Notes: generated by a model not told the origin, from the letters alone. A DNA stretch of 64,000 bases from Pseudoalteromonas rubra (GCF_000967655.1 NZ_JXYA01000001.1:1-64000); one strand, 5' to 3'. Positions 17,109 to 27,265 are shown, counted from the first letter of the stretch. Numbers and translations: made by a program.

Positions 17109-20100
17109 ATGCTTTATAACGGCGATTTGACAACCACTTGTCCTATCAGACAGAAGATCCGCGATTTTTACCGCATCGATGAAAACGAAGTTATCGACCA
17201 TATTCTGCCCCTGGCCGAAGTGGGTGTAACTGCACGTAGCCGTGCCTGGGAAAGAGCGCGCCAGATGGTGCTCAATATTCGTCGCGATCAGGATGGCCAG
17301 AATGGTGTAGACGCACTGCTGAACGAATTCTCTCTGTCATCAGAAGAAGGCGTGGTATTGATGTGTCTGGCAGAAGCCCTGCTGCGCGTGCCAGATAAAG
17401 AAACTCAGGATCAACTTATCCGCGACAAGCTGGCTAAAGGTGACTGGAGTTCACACTTAGGCAGCAGCGACTCGCTGTTCGTAAACGCTTCAAGCTGGGG
17501 CCTGCTGGTCACCGGTAAAATGGTCAACTACAGCGACAAAAACCAGGAAGAGCAGTTTGGTGTACTAAAGCGTACCATTGGCCGCCTGGGTGAGCCGGTG
17601 ATCCGCAAGTCGGTAAACTTCGCTATGAAGATCATGGGTAAGCAGTTTGTTATGGGTGAAACCATCCAAGACGCTATCACCCGCGCCGCAGAAAAAGAAC
17701 AAAAAGGCTATGTGTACTCGTACGATATGCTGGGCGAAGGCGCCCGCACTATGGCCGATGCAGAGCGTTACTATCAAAGTTATATGAATGCGATCCACGC
17801 TATCGGTAAAGCCGCAGCAGGACGTGGGCCAATTAAAAGCCCGGGTATCTCTGTTAAGCTCTCTGCAATCCACCCTCGCTATGAGTTCTCTCACAGCGAC
17901 CGCGTAATGGACGAGCTGGTGCCTAAGCTGAAAGAGCTGGCCTTGGCTGCCAAACAATATGATATTGGCTTTACTGTCGATGCCGAAGAAGCAGATCGAC
18001 TGGATATTTCTCTGGACGTGATTGAAGCGGTATTCTCTGATCCTGAACTGGACGGCTGGAATGGCTTTGGCCTGGCCGTACAGGCTTATCAGAAGCGTGC
18101 TATTTTTGTTGTTGAGTGGGTTGCCGACCTGGCGCGCCGCGTTGGCCGCAAACTAATGGTTCGTCTGGTAAAAGGCGCCTACTGGGATACCGAAGTTAAG
18201 ACCACACAGCAAGATGGTTTGGACCACTTCCCGGTATTTACCCGTAAAGCAACCACAGACGTATCGTACAAAGCGTGTGCCATCAAGCTGTTAGAAGCCC
18301 GTGATGTGCTGTTCCCGCAGTTTGCCACACATAACGCTTACACTGCAGCCACTATCCTGGAAGTCGCGAAAGGCGACAACACCGGGTTTGAGTTCCAGCG
18401 CCTGCATGGTATGGGTGAGTCACTGTTTGACCAAATCGTGACCAGCGAAGGCATTCAGTGCCGTGTTTATGCCCCGGTTGGCCATCACGAAGACTTACTT
18501 GCTTATCTGGTACGTCGTCTGCTTGAAAACGGTGCAAACTCCTCTTTCGTAAACGCCATTGTAGACACCACTAAGCCTGTTGAGTCACTACTGCCAGATC
18601 CGGTTGAAACCCTGCAAGGCCTGCGCAATAAGTACAACAAGCAGATCAGCCTGCCTATCGAGCTATACGGTGATGAGCGTGCCAACTCAAAAGGTATGGA
18701 TCTGACTGATATCAATGTACTGACGCCATTTAAAGAGAATCTGGACAACTGGTTCAACGAACACCGCATTGAAGAAAGCGACGTGCCTGAGAGCCGTATG
18801 GCCGTGCGTAACCCGGCCAATCACACAGAAATTGTCGGCCATGTTCCAATGCACGATGACGCCTACATGCAAAGCATTCTGAGCAATGCCGAAAATGCCT
18901 TTGCCGAGTGGTCACAAACGCCTGTAAAAGAGCGTGCGGATCTGCTGCGCCGCGTTGGCGATATTCTTGAGCGTCACCACGATGAGCTGGTAGCTATCTG
19001 TATCAAAGAAGCCGGTAAAATCACTCAGGATGGCATAGATGAGGTCCGTGAAGCCGTCGACTTCTGTCGCTACTATGCTGCGCGTGCCGAAGAGCTGTCG
19101 AAAGATGAACGTTTTGAAGCCCGTGGCGTTATTTTATGTATCAGCCCGTGGAACTTCCCGCTGGCGATTTTCCTTGGCCAGGTTGCCGCTGCCATTGTGA
19201 CGGGTAATACGGTTATTGCTAAACCTGCTGAACAGACGAGTATGATTGCCCTGCGTTGTATCGAATTGATGCGTACTGTCGGCTTGCCAGAGCACGTTGT
19301 ACAGCCAGTGATTGCCCGAGGTAGTGAAGTTGGTAAGCACATTGTACCGGATGAGCGTATTCAGGCCGTGATGTTCACAGGTTCTACTGAAACCGGTACT
19401 TTGATCTCGCAAATTCTGGCTGAACGTAACGACATTCAGGTACCACTGATCGCAGAAACCGGTGGTCAGAACTGTATGGTGGTTGACTCTACGGCTCTGC
19501 CAGAGCAGGTTGTGGATGATGTGATTTCATCAGGTTTCCAAAGCGCCGGTCAGCGTTGTTCTGCACTGCGAGTATTGTTCCTGCAAGACGATGTCGCTGA
19601 TGGCATCATCAAGATGCTGCAAGGTGCATTGCAGGAGCTGCATGTTGGCGATCCGGCCATGTTGTCGACGGACGTTGGCCCGGTGATCGACGAGAAAGCC
19701 CTGAACACGCTGACTAAGCATGTTGATTATATGAAGAGCAACGGCAAGCTGTTGTTCGAAGCGAAGACCCCGGATAACAGCGAGAACGGTGCTTACTTCT
19801 TTGCGCCGCGCTTGTATGAAATCTCTGACTTGTCTGTACTTAAACGTGAAGTCTTCGGTCCGGTAGTGCATATTATCCGCTTCAAGGGCGAAGAGCTGGA
19901 TAAGGTAATTGACCAGATCAATGGCACAGGGTACGGCCTGACCATGGGGGTTCACTCACGTATCGAATCACGCTGTGAGTACCTGGCGAAGATGTCTCGC
20001 GCGGGTAATGTTTATGTTAACCGCAACATGATCGGCGCCATCGTTGGTGTGCAGCCGTTCGGTGGTCGTGGTCTGTCTGGTACAGGCCCTAAAGCGGGTG

Positions 20101-20912
20101 GTCCAAACTATCTGCTGCGCCTGGTGAAAGAAAAAGCGTCTCCGGATAACGTACAGATGACCAACCTGACACCGGATGAGCTGGAAACACACCACTTCCC
20201 GGGTGCCGTTGAGCAGGTCGAAGCTTTGATGCAAAACTCACTGCGCGACGAGAAGATCTGGCGTGCTACACCGCTGAATGACCGTGTTTCTGCGGTACGT
20301 CAGCTGCTTGCTAAAGTCGCCACAGTTGAAATCATCGACGAGCTGGCGGACGATTTAGCGTTGACACTGGCAGATGCCCGTGCACAGCTTAACCGCCTTG
20401 AAAAGCGTATGCGTTCACACATCGTATTGCCTGGGCCAACGGGTGAGTCTAACACCCTGCACCTTGAACCGCGCGGTTGTGTGGTGTGTTATGCCGATAA
20501 GAGTACCTCGTTTAACTTCTGGGCGCTGTCGATTATCACCGCACTGGCGGCGGGTAACACAGTGATCACCGTTGCCTCTGAGCTGTTCTACGAGGAAGCG
20601 CAGGCGTTTCGCGATAAGTTTATCGCCACCGGCGTTGCCGAAGGGGTATTCCAGGTTGCTAAGCCAAATCAGCTACAAGCTATCCTGGCGCATCCTCACC
20701 TGGCGGGTGCCGTAGTTGCCGCGCGCTCTTCGCGCCTGGGTTACTTCAGTCAGCAGCTGGCTGCGCGTAAAGGCGCTATCCTGCCGGTGATCAGCGCAGA
20801 ATACTACGACACGCTGATCAGCCGTCTGGTTACAGAGAAAACGATCAGTATCGATACCACAGCATCGGGCGGAAATACCTCACTGATGACGCTGGTAGAA
20901 GACGACGAATAA
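17109..20912 (+). CDS. putA: bifunctional proline dehydrogenase / P5C dehydrogenase
   Basis: PutA oxidises proline to glutamate in two steps. The 1267-residue protein has a proline dehydrogenase barrel (about residues 90-490; RLVKGAYWD, THNAYTA and RLHGMGESL are intact) and an aldehyde dehydrogenase domain (about 560-1030) with Cys817 in SAGQRCSAL. A C-terminal aldehyde-dehydrogenase-like region of about 200 residues follows. It lacks the N-terminal ribbon-helix-helix domain that makes E. coli PutA its own repressor, so control must come from elsewhere, probably the divergent Lrp-type protein. A strong terminator follows. Confidence 0.96.
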   Translation: MLYNGDLTTTCPIRQKIRDFYRIDENEVIDHILPLAEVGVTARSRAWERARQMVLNIRRDQDGQNGVDALLNEFSLSSEEGVVLMCLAEALLRVPDKETQDQLIRDKLAKGDWSSHLGSSDSLFVNASSWGLLVTGKMVNYSDKNQEEQFGVLKRTIGRLGEPVIRKSVNFAMKIMGKQFVMGETIQDAITRAAEKEQKGYVYSYDMLGEGARTMADAERYYQSYMNAIHAIGKAAAGRGPIKSPGISVKLSAIHPRYEFSHSDRVMDELVPKLKELALAAKQYDIGFTVDAEEADRLDISLDVIEAVFSDPELDGWNGFGLAVQAYQKRAIFVVEWVADLARRVGRKLMVRLVKGAYWDTEVKTTQQDGLDHFPVFTRKATTDVSYKACAIKLLEARDVLFPQFATHNAYTAATILEVAKGDNTGFEFQRLHGMGESLFDQIVTSEGIQCRVYAPVGHHEDLLAYLVRRLLENGANSSFVNAIVDTTKPVESLLPDPVETLQGLRNKYNKQISLPIELYGDERANSKGMDLTDINVLTPFKENLDNWFNEHRIEESDVPESRMAVRNPANHTEIVGHVPMHDDAYMQSILSNAENAFAEWSQTPVKERADLLRRVGDILERHHDELVAICIKEAGKITQDGIDEVREAVDFCRYYAARAEELSKDERFEARGVILCISPWNFPLAIFLGQVAAAIVTGNTVIAKPAEQTSMIALRCIELMRTVGLPEHVVQPVIARGSEVGKHIVPDERIQAVMFTGSTETGTLISQILAERNDIQVPLIAETGGQNCMVVDSTALPEQVVDDVISSGFQSAGQRCSALRVLFLQDDVADGIIKMLQGALQELHVGDPAMLSTDVGPVIDEKALNTLTKHVDYMKSNGKLLFEAKTPDNSENGAYFFAPRLYEISDLSVLKREVFGPVVHIIRFKGEELDKVIDQINGTGYGLTMGVHSRIESRCEYLAKMSRAGNVYVNRNMIGAIVGVQPFGGRGLSGTGPKAGGPNYLLRLVKEKASPDNVQMTNLTPDELETHHFPGAVEQVEALMQNSLRDEKIWRATPLNDRVSAVRQLLAKVATVEIIDELADDLALTLADARAQLNRLEKRMRSHIVLPGPTGESNTLHLEPRGCVVCYADKSTSFNFWALSIITALAAGNTVITVASELFYEEAQAFRDKFIATGVAEGVFQVAKPNQLQAILAHPHLAGAVVAARSSRLGYFSQQLAARKGAILPVISAEYYDTLISRLVTEKTISIDTTASGGNTSLMTLVEDDE

Positions 20913-20939
20913 CGTTAGTCGTTAAGTTACATTTACCTT

Positions 20940-20963
20940 AAGCCGGCATTCGCCGGCTTTTTT
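20940..20963 (+). terminator. terminator after putA
   Basis: AAGCCGGC and GCCGGCTT form a perfect 8-bp stem around ATTC, followed by TTTT. It lies 28 bases after the putA stop. Confidence 0.9.
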
Positions 20964-21101
20964 ATGTAAAGTTTCCATAGCCTTAAACGGATATGTAATG
21001 CACAAATTACATACCTGTACCTTGATTTGTAGCAAAACTATTTCATTTTTTAGTTAACCGTTATATGGTGCCAGCTTCTCTCACTAAGTTAGGGGCTATG
21101 T

Positions 21102-22322
21102 GTGCAAAAAAACAAAACTATCGGCAGCATGTTAATTGTCGCCGGCACCACCATTGGCGCAGGTATGCTGGCATTACCCATCGCCTCCGCAGGGCTGGGG
21201 TTCACCACCGCATTACTGTTGATTCTGGCCACCTGGGCCTTAATGACTTACACCGCCTTACTGATGCTGGAATTGCATCAATATGCCAGCAAAGAGGCCA
21301 CATTAAACACGCTGGCCAAACGTATTTTAGGTAAGAAAGGGCAGTATATTGCCAACTTCTCCATGGTGTTTTTATTCTATGCCCTGTGCGCGGCTTATAT
21401 CGCCGGCGGCGGCGCCCAATTGCAAGAAAAGCTGACAGCACTCACCAGCATGGAGATTGCTCCACAAGCAGGCTCAGTGCTTCTGGCTATTATGGTTGCG
21501 ACAATCGTGACATTAGGCACCAGTACCGTGGATAAGCTCAACCGGGTATTGTTCACTATCAAACTGGTCGTTCTGGCCAGTTTGTTTTTCGTGCTGACTC
21601 CTTATGTACGTGGCCAGCATTTACTGGATATGCCAATTGAGCAAGGCTTGATCGTCTCTGCTCTGCCGGTGATTTTTACCTCATTTGGCTTTCATGGCTC
21701 GATCCCTTCTATCGTAAAATATGTCGGACTTGATATTCGTACACTGAGAAAAGTAATGATAGTGGGTGCCTCACTGCCTTTGGTCATTTACATTGGCTGG
21801 CAGTTACTCAGCCAGGGCGTGATGGCACAAAGTGCCTTACTAAACAGCGAAGGTTTACCTGGGTTTGTCGACAGCATCTCAAGTATTGCCCATAGTCCTC
21901 AGGTCAGTACCTTCGTTACCCTGTTTGCCGACCTGGCACTGGCGACCTCCTTTTTGGGTGTCAGCCTGGGGTTATTTGACTTTTTTGCCGATGCATTTAA
22001 AAAGCGTAATACCGTGTCGGAGCGTATCATCACCGCACTGATTACTTTTTTACCTCCGCTTGGCTTTGCCTTGTTTTATCCGCAAGGATTTATCATGGCG
22101 TTGGGCTATGCCGCCATTGCACTCGTGGTGCTGGCCATTTTTCTGCCTGTGGCTATGGTCTGGCAACAGCGTAAAACGCACCAGGCGGACAGCGCAAATC
22201 AGCCAGCTGACGGCTATCAGGTGGTAGGCGGAAACCTGGGTCTATTGTGTGCCGGCCTGTGTGGGGTCCTGATCATCTCAGCCCAATGTTTGCAAATGCT
22301 CGGCGTGATACCAGCGCTTTAA
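21102..22322 (+). CDS. aromatic amino acid permease (TyrP/Mtr family)
   Basis: A 406-residue inner-membrane transporter with about 11 hydrophobic segments. The first has the family signature GSMLIVAGTTIGAGMLALP, typical of the TyrP/Mtr/TnaB proton-coupled permeases. TyrP-like is the best guess, but tryptophan transport cannot be excluded. The start is GTG with AGGGG before it; an ATG four bases upstream is in another frame. Confidence 0.88.
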   Translation: MQKNKTIGSMLIVAGTTIGAGMLALPIASAGLGFTTALLLILATWALMTYTALLMLELHQYASKEATLNTLAKRILGKKGQYIANFSMVFLFYALCAAYIAGGGAQLQEKLTALTSMEIAPQAGSVLLAIMVATIVTLGTSTVDKLNRVLFTIKLVVLASLFFVLTPYVRGQHLLDMPIEQGLIVSALPVIFTSFGFHGSIPSIVKYVGLDIRTLRKVMIVGASLPLVIYIGWQLLSQGVMAQSALLNSEGLPGFVDSISSIAHSPQVSTFVTLFADLALATSFLGVSLGLFDFFADAFKKRNTVSERIITALITFLPPLGFALFYPQGFIMALGYAAIALVVLAIFLPVAMVWQQRKTHQADSANQPADGYQVVGGNLGLLCAGLCGVLIISAQCLQMLGVIPAL

Positions 22323-22411
22323 CAAATAACCACATTTTTTGCCTCGATTTAACCGCGGCTGGCGATATAATGTCCCACCAAGACATTCCAGCCGTAGTTA
22401 AGAAGGACCGT

Positions 22412-23308
22412 ATGAAGCACCTGATCCCCCTTATTCTTCCAGCCGCATTGCTTGTCGCCTGTGGTGGCGAAAATAGCGAGCCTTTGAAAGCCAACCCTGA
22501 TAGTTCTGATGGCGCGTCAACGGACAATAGTAGCCAGGATACCAGCAACCTGGTACAAAGCTGCGGTAACGATTTTAATGCCCAGCGGTCGCTTAATAAG
22601 TTCGAAAGCAGTGCCGTATTTTGGCAAATAGAGGGCGCACAGCTACAGTCAAAACCGCAATTGATGATGTTTGCTGATAAGTTTTCTCTGAATGCGTCTC
22701 ACGAACTTAGTTCAGATGCGACTCTGTGTCTGCTGGCGGCAAATATCTTTGGCTCCAGTGGTGCTCAAACCTGGATGGGAGCAGACAATGGCTCAGTTAA
22801 ACAGGGTGAACTCTATTATTACAGCCCTGCCCTCACATTCACAGGGAGTTTACCGGAGTTCACCTCACTGGATGACTGGCGTGCTCAGGGCGCGCCTGCG
22901 CAAACCGTGATCGCAACACCAGATAGTGAAATGACCATTTGGTATCGTAACCAGGACGAGAATCGCTTTACTTTAGGAACCGCACAGAGCAATCAAAATC
23001 CGCTAACACTGAATTGTGATCAAGATGGATTTGCACTGTCCTATTCTCTTGCTCAGGTCGCACAAAGCCAGAGAGATACATTGAATCCCAGCTTCTGTGA
23101 AACTCAGGGCACCGGAGATAACGCGGTTACTCAGTGTCTGAGTGTGGCACTGACCACCACAGATAAACTAGAGTCGTGCAAATTTGGTGCAACCAGCATA
23201 GCATTGCCAGACAGTACAGGCGCTAAAACTGCGGTAAAAATCGCGGGGGAGCTGAGCGTTCTCACCACAGGTGCAGAACTAAATATTAGCCAAATCGATA
23301 TTCGCTGA
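22412..23308 (+). CDS. predicted lipoprotein of unknown function
   Basis: A 298-residue protein with a lipoprotein signal: MKHLIPLILPAALLVACGG, with the modified cysteine at about residue 17 in LVAC. Gly at +2 predicts outer-membrane sorting. A serine/aspartate-rich linker follows, then a mostly beta-like domain with several cysteines that may form disulfides. The ATG at 22412 is chosen because AGAAGGAC lies just before it and the lipobox then sits at the normal distance. No family was recognised. Confidence 0.75.
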   Translation: MKHLIPLILPAALLVACGGENSEPLKANPDSSDGASTDNSSQDTSNLVQSCGNDFNAQRSLNKFESSAVFWQIEGAQLQSKPQLMMFADKFSLNASHELSSDATLCLLAANIFGSSGAQTWMGADNGSVKQGELYYYSPALTFTGSLPEFTSLDDWRAQGAPAQTVIATPDSEMTIWYRNQDENRFTLGTAQSNQNPLTLNCDQDGFALSYSLAQVAQSQRDTLNPSFCETQGTGDNAVTQCLSVALTTTDKLESCKFGATSIALPDSTGAKTAVKIAGELSVLTTGAELNISQIDIR

Positions 23309-23342
23309 TTGATATCAGGTATTGTTCAGGACGATAAGTATA

Positions 23343-23372
23343 GATAAGCCAGTGTTCAGATACGCTGGTTTA
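23343..23372. other. hairpin after the lipoprotein gene
   Basis: ATAAGCCAG and CTGGTTTAT pair over nine positions with one G-T pair around a 12-base loop. There is no U-run, so it is only a possible 3' end structure. Confidence 0.3.
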
Positions 23373-23490
23373 TCAGGTACGCTAGAGATAGATATGATAG
23401 TAGGTGAAAGGCTTGATGCACACATTGTGCACAAACGTGAAAAATGAAGACCAGATATTTGCCTAAGTAAACGGACTAACGCTCAAGCAA

Positions 23491-24015
23491 TTAACTGACG
23501 TCCTGAGGGGGCTGTGAAGAGGCGCGTTTTCTGCCATTTCGGCCAAGAAGGTATATCAATGGCGCAAAACATAAAAACACGGTCGCGTAGTTGACTAAAG
23601 GCAAAATGGTTTTATAAAAATAACCTGAATAGCTCAGCTCCATCAGATGTCTATCAACCAGCCTGAACAGCTGTAATAGCGGTGCAGGGATCACAACCAG
23701 CTGACAAATAATACTCTGCCACATGTACATTTTGTCTTTGAGAGCCCAATAAGCAACGATGGCGATGAAGAGAATGTCAGCAGCAGCCCAATAAATGTAC
23801 CTAAATACCATATGGGTATCGAGCTCTAGAATGAGATCGTGCGTTAAATACCCGTTCACAAAAAATGCGAAACACAACAACGAATATCGCAGCGCCAGCC
23901 TGTCTTTCAGAAAATAAAACAAGATAACTGACAGAGAGACAAGCATCATCTGGCTGTCAAAAATGGCACCCAAAAGTGGCTTTAAACTGTCACTGTTAAT
24001 ATCGATATTCGTCAT
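23491..24015 (-). CDS. membrane protein of unknown function
   Basis: A 174-residue protein with about five hydrophobic segments and a basic cytoplasmic tail (GRNGRKRAS). No clear ribosome site precedes its ATG. A 23-codon ORF with a good site ends 25 bases upstream, so translation may depend on that ORF. No family was recognised. Confidence 0.65.
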   Translation of the reverse strand: MTNIDINSDSLKPLLGAIFDSQMMLVSLSVILFYFLKDRLALRYSLLCFAFFVNGYLTHDLILELDTHMVFRYIYWAAADILFIAIVAYWALKDKMYMWQSIICQLVVIPAPLLQLFRLVDRHLMELSYSGYFYKTILPLVNYATVFLCFAPLIYLLGRNGRKRASSQPPQDVS

Positions 24016-24040
24016 TATGGTTATCTGAAACCGTTAGCCC

Positions 24041-24112
24041 TTACTTCGGCTGCTCGTTTCCATCGTCACCGCCACCATTTGAACCCGGCATATAAGCATA
24101 TTTATTAAGCAT
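24041..24112 (-). CDS. possible 23-residue peptide upstream of membrane protein
   Basis: A 23-codon ORF with GGAG at the right distance before ATG. It encodes a short hydrophobic start (MLNKYAYMP) and a polar glycine-, aspartate-rich end (GSNGGGDDGNEQPK). It ends 25 bases before the membrane protein gene, which lacks its own ribosome site. It may be a leader that couples translation, or a small secreted or signalling peptide. Nothing beyond the ribosome site and context supports it. Confidence 0.4.
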   Translation of the reverse strand: MLNKYAYMPGSNGGGDDGNEQPK

Positions 24113-24187
24113 TGTTTTCTCCATTAACATTATCAGATTAAATTCCGCTGAATAGCCTAGCCCAAGAATCGGTACCACGCAATACTT

Positions 24188-25120
24188 CTAGTTGTTTCCA
24201 CGGACATTTATTGGGTCAGATTCTTTGGCTTTGCCCTGCATAATCGATATTTCAACACGCCGGTTACGGCGTCGGTCTACATCTGTTTCATTAGGCACCA
24301 GCGGTCGGGTATCTGCATGCCCAACCACCACCATGCGATTTTTATCAAACCCTGGAACGGTTTGCATTTCGCTCGCGACCGCCACCGCCCGGGTAGCAGA
24401 CAGATCCCAGTTATTGCTGTACAGCTCATTAGAAAACTGAAAGTCATCCGTATGCCCGGACACGGTTATTTCGCCCGGTACATCTTTGAGTAGCTGAGCA
24501 ATATCCTGGATCACCGGTTTAAACTTAGGCTGTAAAAATGCACTGCCCGACGGGAAAGAGCCATTTTCCTGAATTCGTATGATGATTTGCTGACCGAGCG
24601 ATTCCAATTCAATAGCACCATCCATAATTTGCTTTTCGAGCTGTTGCGCAATTTTTTTCACCAGCTCATTCACCTGCTCCTGTTCAGCCGCAGCAATTGC
24701 CTGAGTCATCGACTGCTCTTGTGCTGTACTGGACGATTCGCCACCGCGTTTGTTACCGCGCTGCTCTTGTCGTCCACCTGCGGAGCTTTCGTCACCTGCC
24801 TGAAACTCCAGCATCTGCTGGGTCATTTCAACGGTCTGTTGCTGAATGGTTTCTATGGGAGTCGGCTCGGGCTTACCTGGTGTGAATTCCATTGCAATCA
24901 CACTGGTGCCTTTGGGAATGTCTTTTACTTCAATCTTATTCTGAACACCAAATGCGAACTTCATTGAACCCGCAATTTGCTTGAACTTGAGTACATCCAT
25001 TTCCGAAAACGCCAGCAGCAGAACGAAGAAACACATCAGCAGTGACATCAGATCAGCAAAAGTTCCCATCCAGGCAGGCAGACCCGGGGGAGGACATTTG
25101 CATTCGTTCTCGTCTGACAT
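24188..25120 (-). CDS. pomB: sodium-type flagellar stator protein PomB
   Basis: A 310-residue MotB/PomB protein. One N-terminal membrane segment carries the essential ion-binding aspartate (Asp23 in FADLMSLLMCFF). A glutamine-rich linker (about residues 90-165) leads to the C-terminal OmpA-like peptidoglycan-binding domain with VSGHTDD and RRNRRVEI. It starts two bases after the pomA stop. With PomA it forms the sodium-driven stator of a polar flagellum; sodium use is inferred from similarity to vibrio PomB and from the nqr operon. Confidence 0.93.
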   Translation of the reverse strand: MSDENECKCPPPGLPAWMGTFADLMSLLMCFFVLLLAFSEMDVLKFKQIAGSMKFAFGVQNKIEVKDIPKGTSVIAMEFTPGKPEPTPIETIQQQTVEMTQQMLEFQAGDESSAGGRQEQRGNKRGGESSSTAQEQSMTQAIAAAEQEQVNELVKKIAQQLEKQIMDGAIELESLGQQIIIRIQENGSFPSGSAFLQPKFKPVIQDIAQLLKDVPGEITVSGHTDDFQFSNELYSNNWDLSATRAVAVASEMQTVPGFDKNRMVVVGHADTRPLVPNETDVDRRRNRRVEISIMQGKAKESDPINVRGNN

Positions 25121-25122
25121 AA

Positions 25123-25890
25123 CTACTCCTCGGCCTCACCACCGCGCTTGGACTCAGGCAGGTAGTTTTTCAAAATGCCTTCAATCACTTTCGGGTTCTG
25201 GCCATCCTGAATCCCCAAAATGGCATCCAGGATCAAGCGCTGGTTACGCTCTTCCTCGTCTTTGCGCAGCTCCAGTTTAACCTGAATAGGAATGGCTACC
25301 ACGTTGGCCAAAAAGGCCCCATAGAGCGTGGTCAATAGCGCAACGGCCATCGCCGGTCCAATCGCTTTGGGGTCATCCATGTTAGATAACATAGCTACCA
25401 AGCCGATCAGGGTACCAATCATCCCCATCGCAGGCGCAATGTCTGCCAGGGATTTAAACAAACCTGCGCCCATTTCATGACGCGTTGAGGTCAGCGCTAT
25501 GTCTTTTTGCAAGGTCGCCCGAACCACATCCGCGTCATGACCATCCACCAGCATATCTACGCCTTTGCGCATGAACGAGTTGGGAATTTCCGCTTCTTCC
25601 AGGGCCAAAAAGCCGCCTTTACGCGCAGAGTCCGCAAGCTCAACCGCTTTTTCAATCAACTCTTCCGGGGTTTCGAGCTTGAACATAAAGGCCTTACCGG
25701 CCACCTTACCAATGCCAAAAAACTGGCTCATGGTAAAGTTAGAAAGCACGATGAAGATCGAGCCACCAAACACAATAACCACTGATGGAGTGTTGTAAAA
25801 CATGGCGACCTGGCCATCACTACTAAGTACCATGGACATCACAATCAAGCCTATGGCCCCTAAGATCCCAATCACGGTTGCTAAATCCAC
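25123..25890 (-). CDS. pomA: sodium-type flagellar stator protein PomA
   Basis: A 255-residue MotA/PomA protein with four membrane segments (two near residues 5-50 and two near 150-205) and a cytoplasmic loop with charged residues. The segment GMIGTLIGLVAMLSNMDDP is typical of PomA. The start is GTG after GGAGG. It is divergent from xseB-ispA-dxs, the same neighbourhood as in vibrios. Confidence 0.94.
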   Translation of the reverse strand: MDLATVIGILGAIGLIVMSMVLSSDGQVAMFYNTPSVVIVFGGSIFIVLSNFTMSQFFGIGKVAGKAFMFKLETPEELIEKAVELADSARKGGFLALEEAEIPNSFMRKGVDMLVDGHDADVVRATLQKDIALTSTRHEMGAGLFKSLADIAPAMGMIGTLIGLVAMLSNMDDPKAIGPAMAVALLTTLYGAFLANVVAIPIQVKLELRKDEEERNQRLILDAILGIQDGQNPKVIEGILKNYLPESKRGGEAEE

Positions 25891-26131
25891 ACACCCTCCA
25901 AAGGAATTTACCCGCTATCTATCACGCAGTTATTATTATCGACAGAGTTATCGGCCAGTTTTGCAATAACTTAACTCAATTATATTAAATTGCCTTGAAA
26001 TTGCGAATTCATAAACCATTGACAGGCCGTCCGAACTGTATAACGCAAAAAGTCTGAGAGATCTTTGACCTCAATCTGTAATACTCATAAAATTAGGCGT
26101 TTTTTAATTTAGCTCAAAGTGAATATTGCAC

Positions 26132-26374
26132 ATGGCGACAAAAAAACCGGAAAACATGAGCTTTGAAGAAGCCGTTGACGAGCTTGAAAGCATTGTACAG
26201 GGTATGGAGCGGGGCGAATTGACCCTGGAGCAATCCCTCAAACAATTTGAACGTGGGATCAAGCTGGCTAACGCCTCCTCCCACAAGCTGCAACAGGCAG
26301 AACAGAAAGTGGCGATTTTACTCGGTAACGACGAGCAAAGCCCACTGAGTGACTTTACGGACGAGCTGGAATAA
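26132..26374 (+). CDS. xseB: exodeoxyribonuclease VII small subunit
   Basis: An 80-residue helical protein with the XseB pattern NMSFEEAVDELESIVQGME followed by LEQSLKQFERGIKLA. It pairs with XseA (elsewhere) to degrade single-stranded DNA. The ATG at 26132 is preferred to a TTG six bases before. It is three bases from ispA, the usual xseB-ispA-dxs order. Confidence 0.96.
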   Translation: MATKKPENMSFEEAVDELESIVQGMERGELTLEQSLKQFERGIKLANASSHKLQQAEQKVAILLGNDEQSPLSDFTDELE

Positions 26375-26377
26375 ACG

Positions 26378-27265
26378 GTGGATTTACAAGCACAACTTGC
26401 CCATGCCAGAGCGCAGGTCGAAAACACTGTGGCGACCTATTTCGCCCAGACACTGGACAGTGACGAGACAGCCATTGCCGCGGCGCGCTATAGCATCAGT
26501 AATGGTGGCAAACGGTTACGCCCATTTTTAGTTTACACCACGGGGCAAATTTTTGGCGCCTCATCGCGCGACCTGGATATCGCTGCCGCGGCGGTTGAGT
26601 GCATTCATAGCTACTCGTTAGTGCATGACGATCTGCCCGCCATGGACGACGACGACCTGCGCAGAGGAAAGCCCACTTGTCACATTGCCTTTGATGAAGC
26701 ACAAGCCATTTTAGCCGGTGATGCCTTGCAAACCTTGGCGTTTGAGTTGTTGTCTACGCACACATTCTCGGTGCCGACAGCAAATCAGATTGCGATGATA
26801 AAAACACTGGCCAAAGCATCTGGATTACAGGGCATGGTGGGTGGTCAGGCGCTGGATTTGGCCGCGACTGATAAGTCGGTGAGTTTGGCTGAGCTCGAGC
26901 GGATCCACCGCTTAAAAACAGGCGCCCTGCTGACCTGTGCCATTGAACTGGGCGCGTTGTGTGCCCCCGACGTCTCGCTTACTACTCTGGAGCGATTACG
27001 TGACTATGGCCAGAATATAGGTCTGGCGTTTCAGGTTCAGGACGACATTCTCGACATTGAAGGCAACACAGAAGTACTGGGTAAACCTCAGGGGTCTGAT
27101 CTGGAACATAATAAATCTACGTATCCTGCACTGTTGGGATTAACAGGCGCCAAGCAAAAAGCACAGGCACTCGTAGAGGACGCCAAGCGGGCACTGCAAG
27201 ACATAAATGCAGACACACAAACCTTGGCTTTGCTGGCAGACTATATCATCGCCAGAGACCATTAA
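26378..27265 (+). CDS. ispA: (2E,6E)-farnesyl diphosphate synthase
   Basis: A 295-residue prenyltransferase that condenses DMAPP and IPP to geranyl and farnesyl diphosphate, feeding ubiquinone and undecaprenyl synthesis. Both aspartate-rich motifs are intact: DDLPAMDDDDLRRG and, later, QVQDDILDIEG. The start is GTG, three bases after the xseB stop. Confidence 0.96.
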   Translation: MDLQAQLAHARAQVENTVATYFAQTLDSDETAIAAARYSISNGGKRLRPFLVYTTGQIFGASSRDLDIAAAAVECIHSYSLVHDDLPAMDDDDLRRGKPTCHIAFDEAQAILAGDALQTLAFELLSTHTFSVPTANQIAMIKTLAKASGLQGMVGGQALDLAATDKSVSLAELERIHRLKTGALLTCAIELGALCAPDVSLTTLERLRDYGQNIGLAFQVQDDILDIEGNTEVLGKPQGSDLEHNKSTYPALLGLTGAKQKAQALVEDAKRALQDINADTQTLALLADYIIARDH

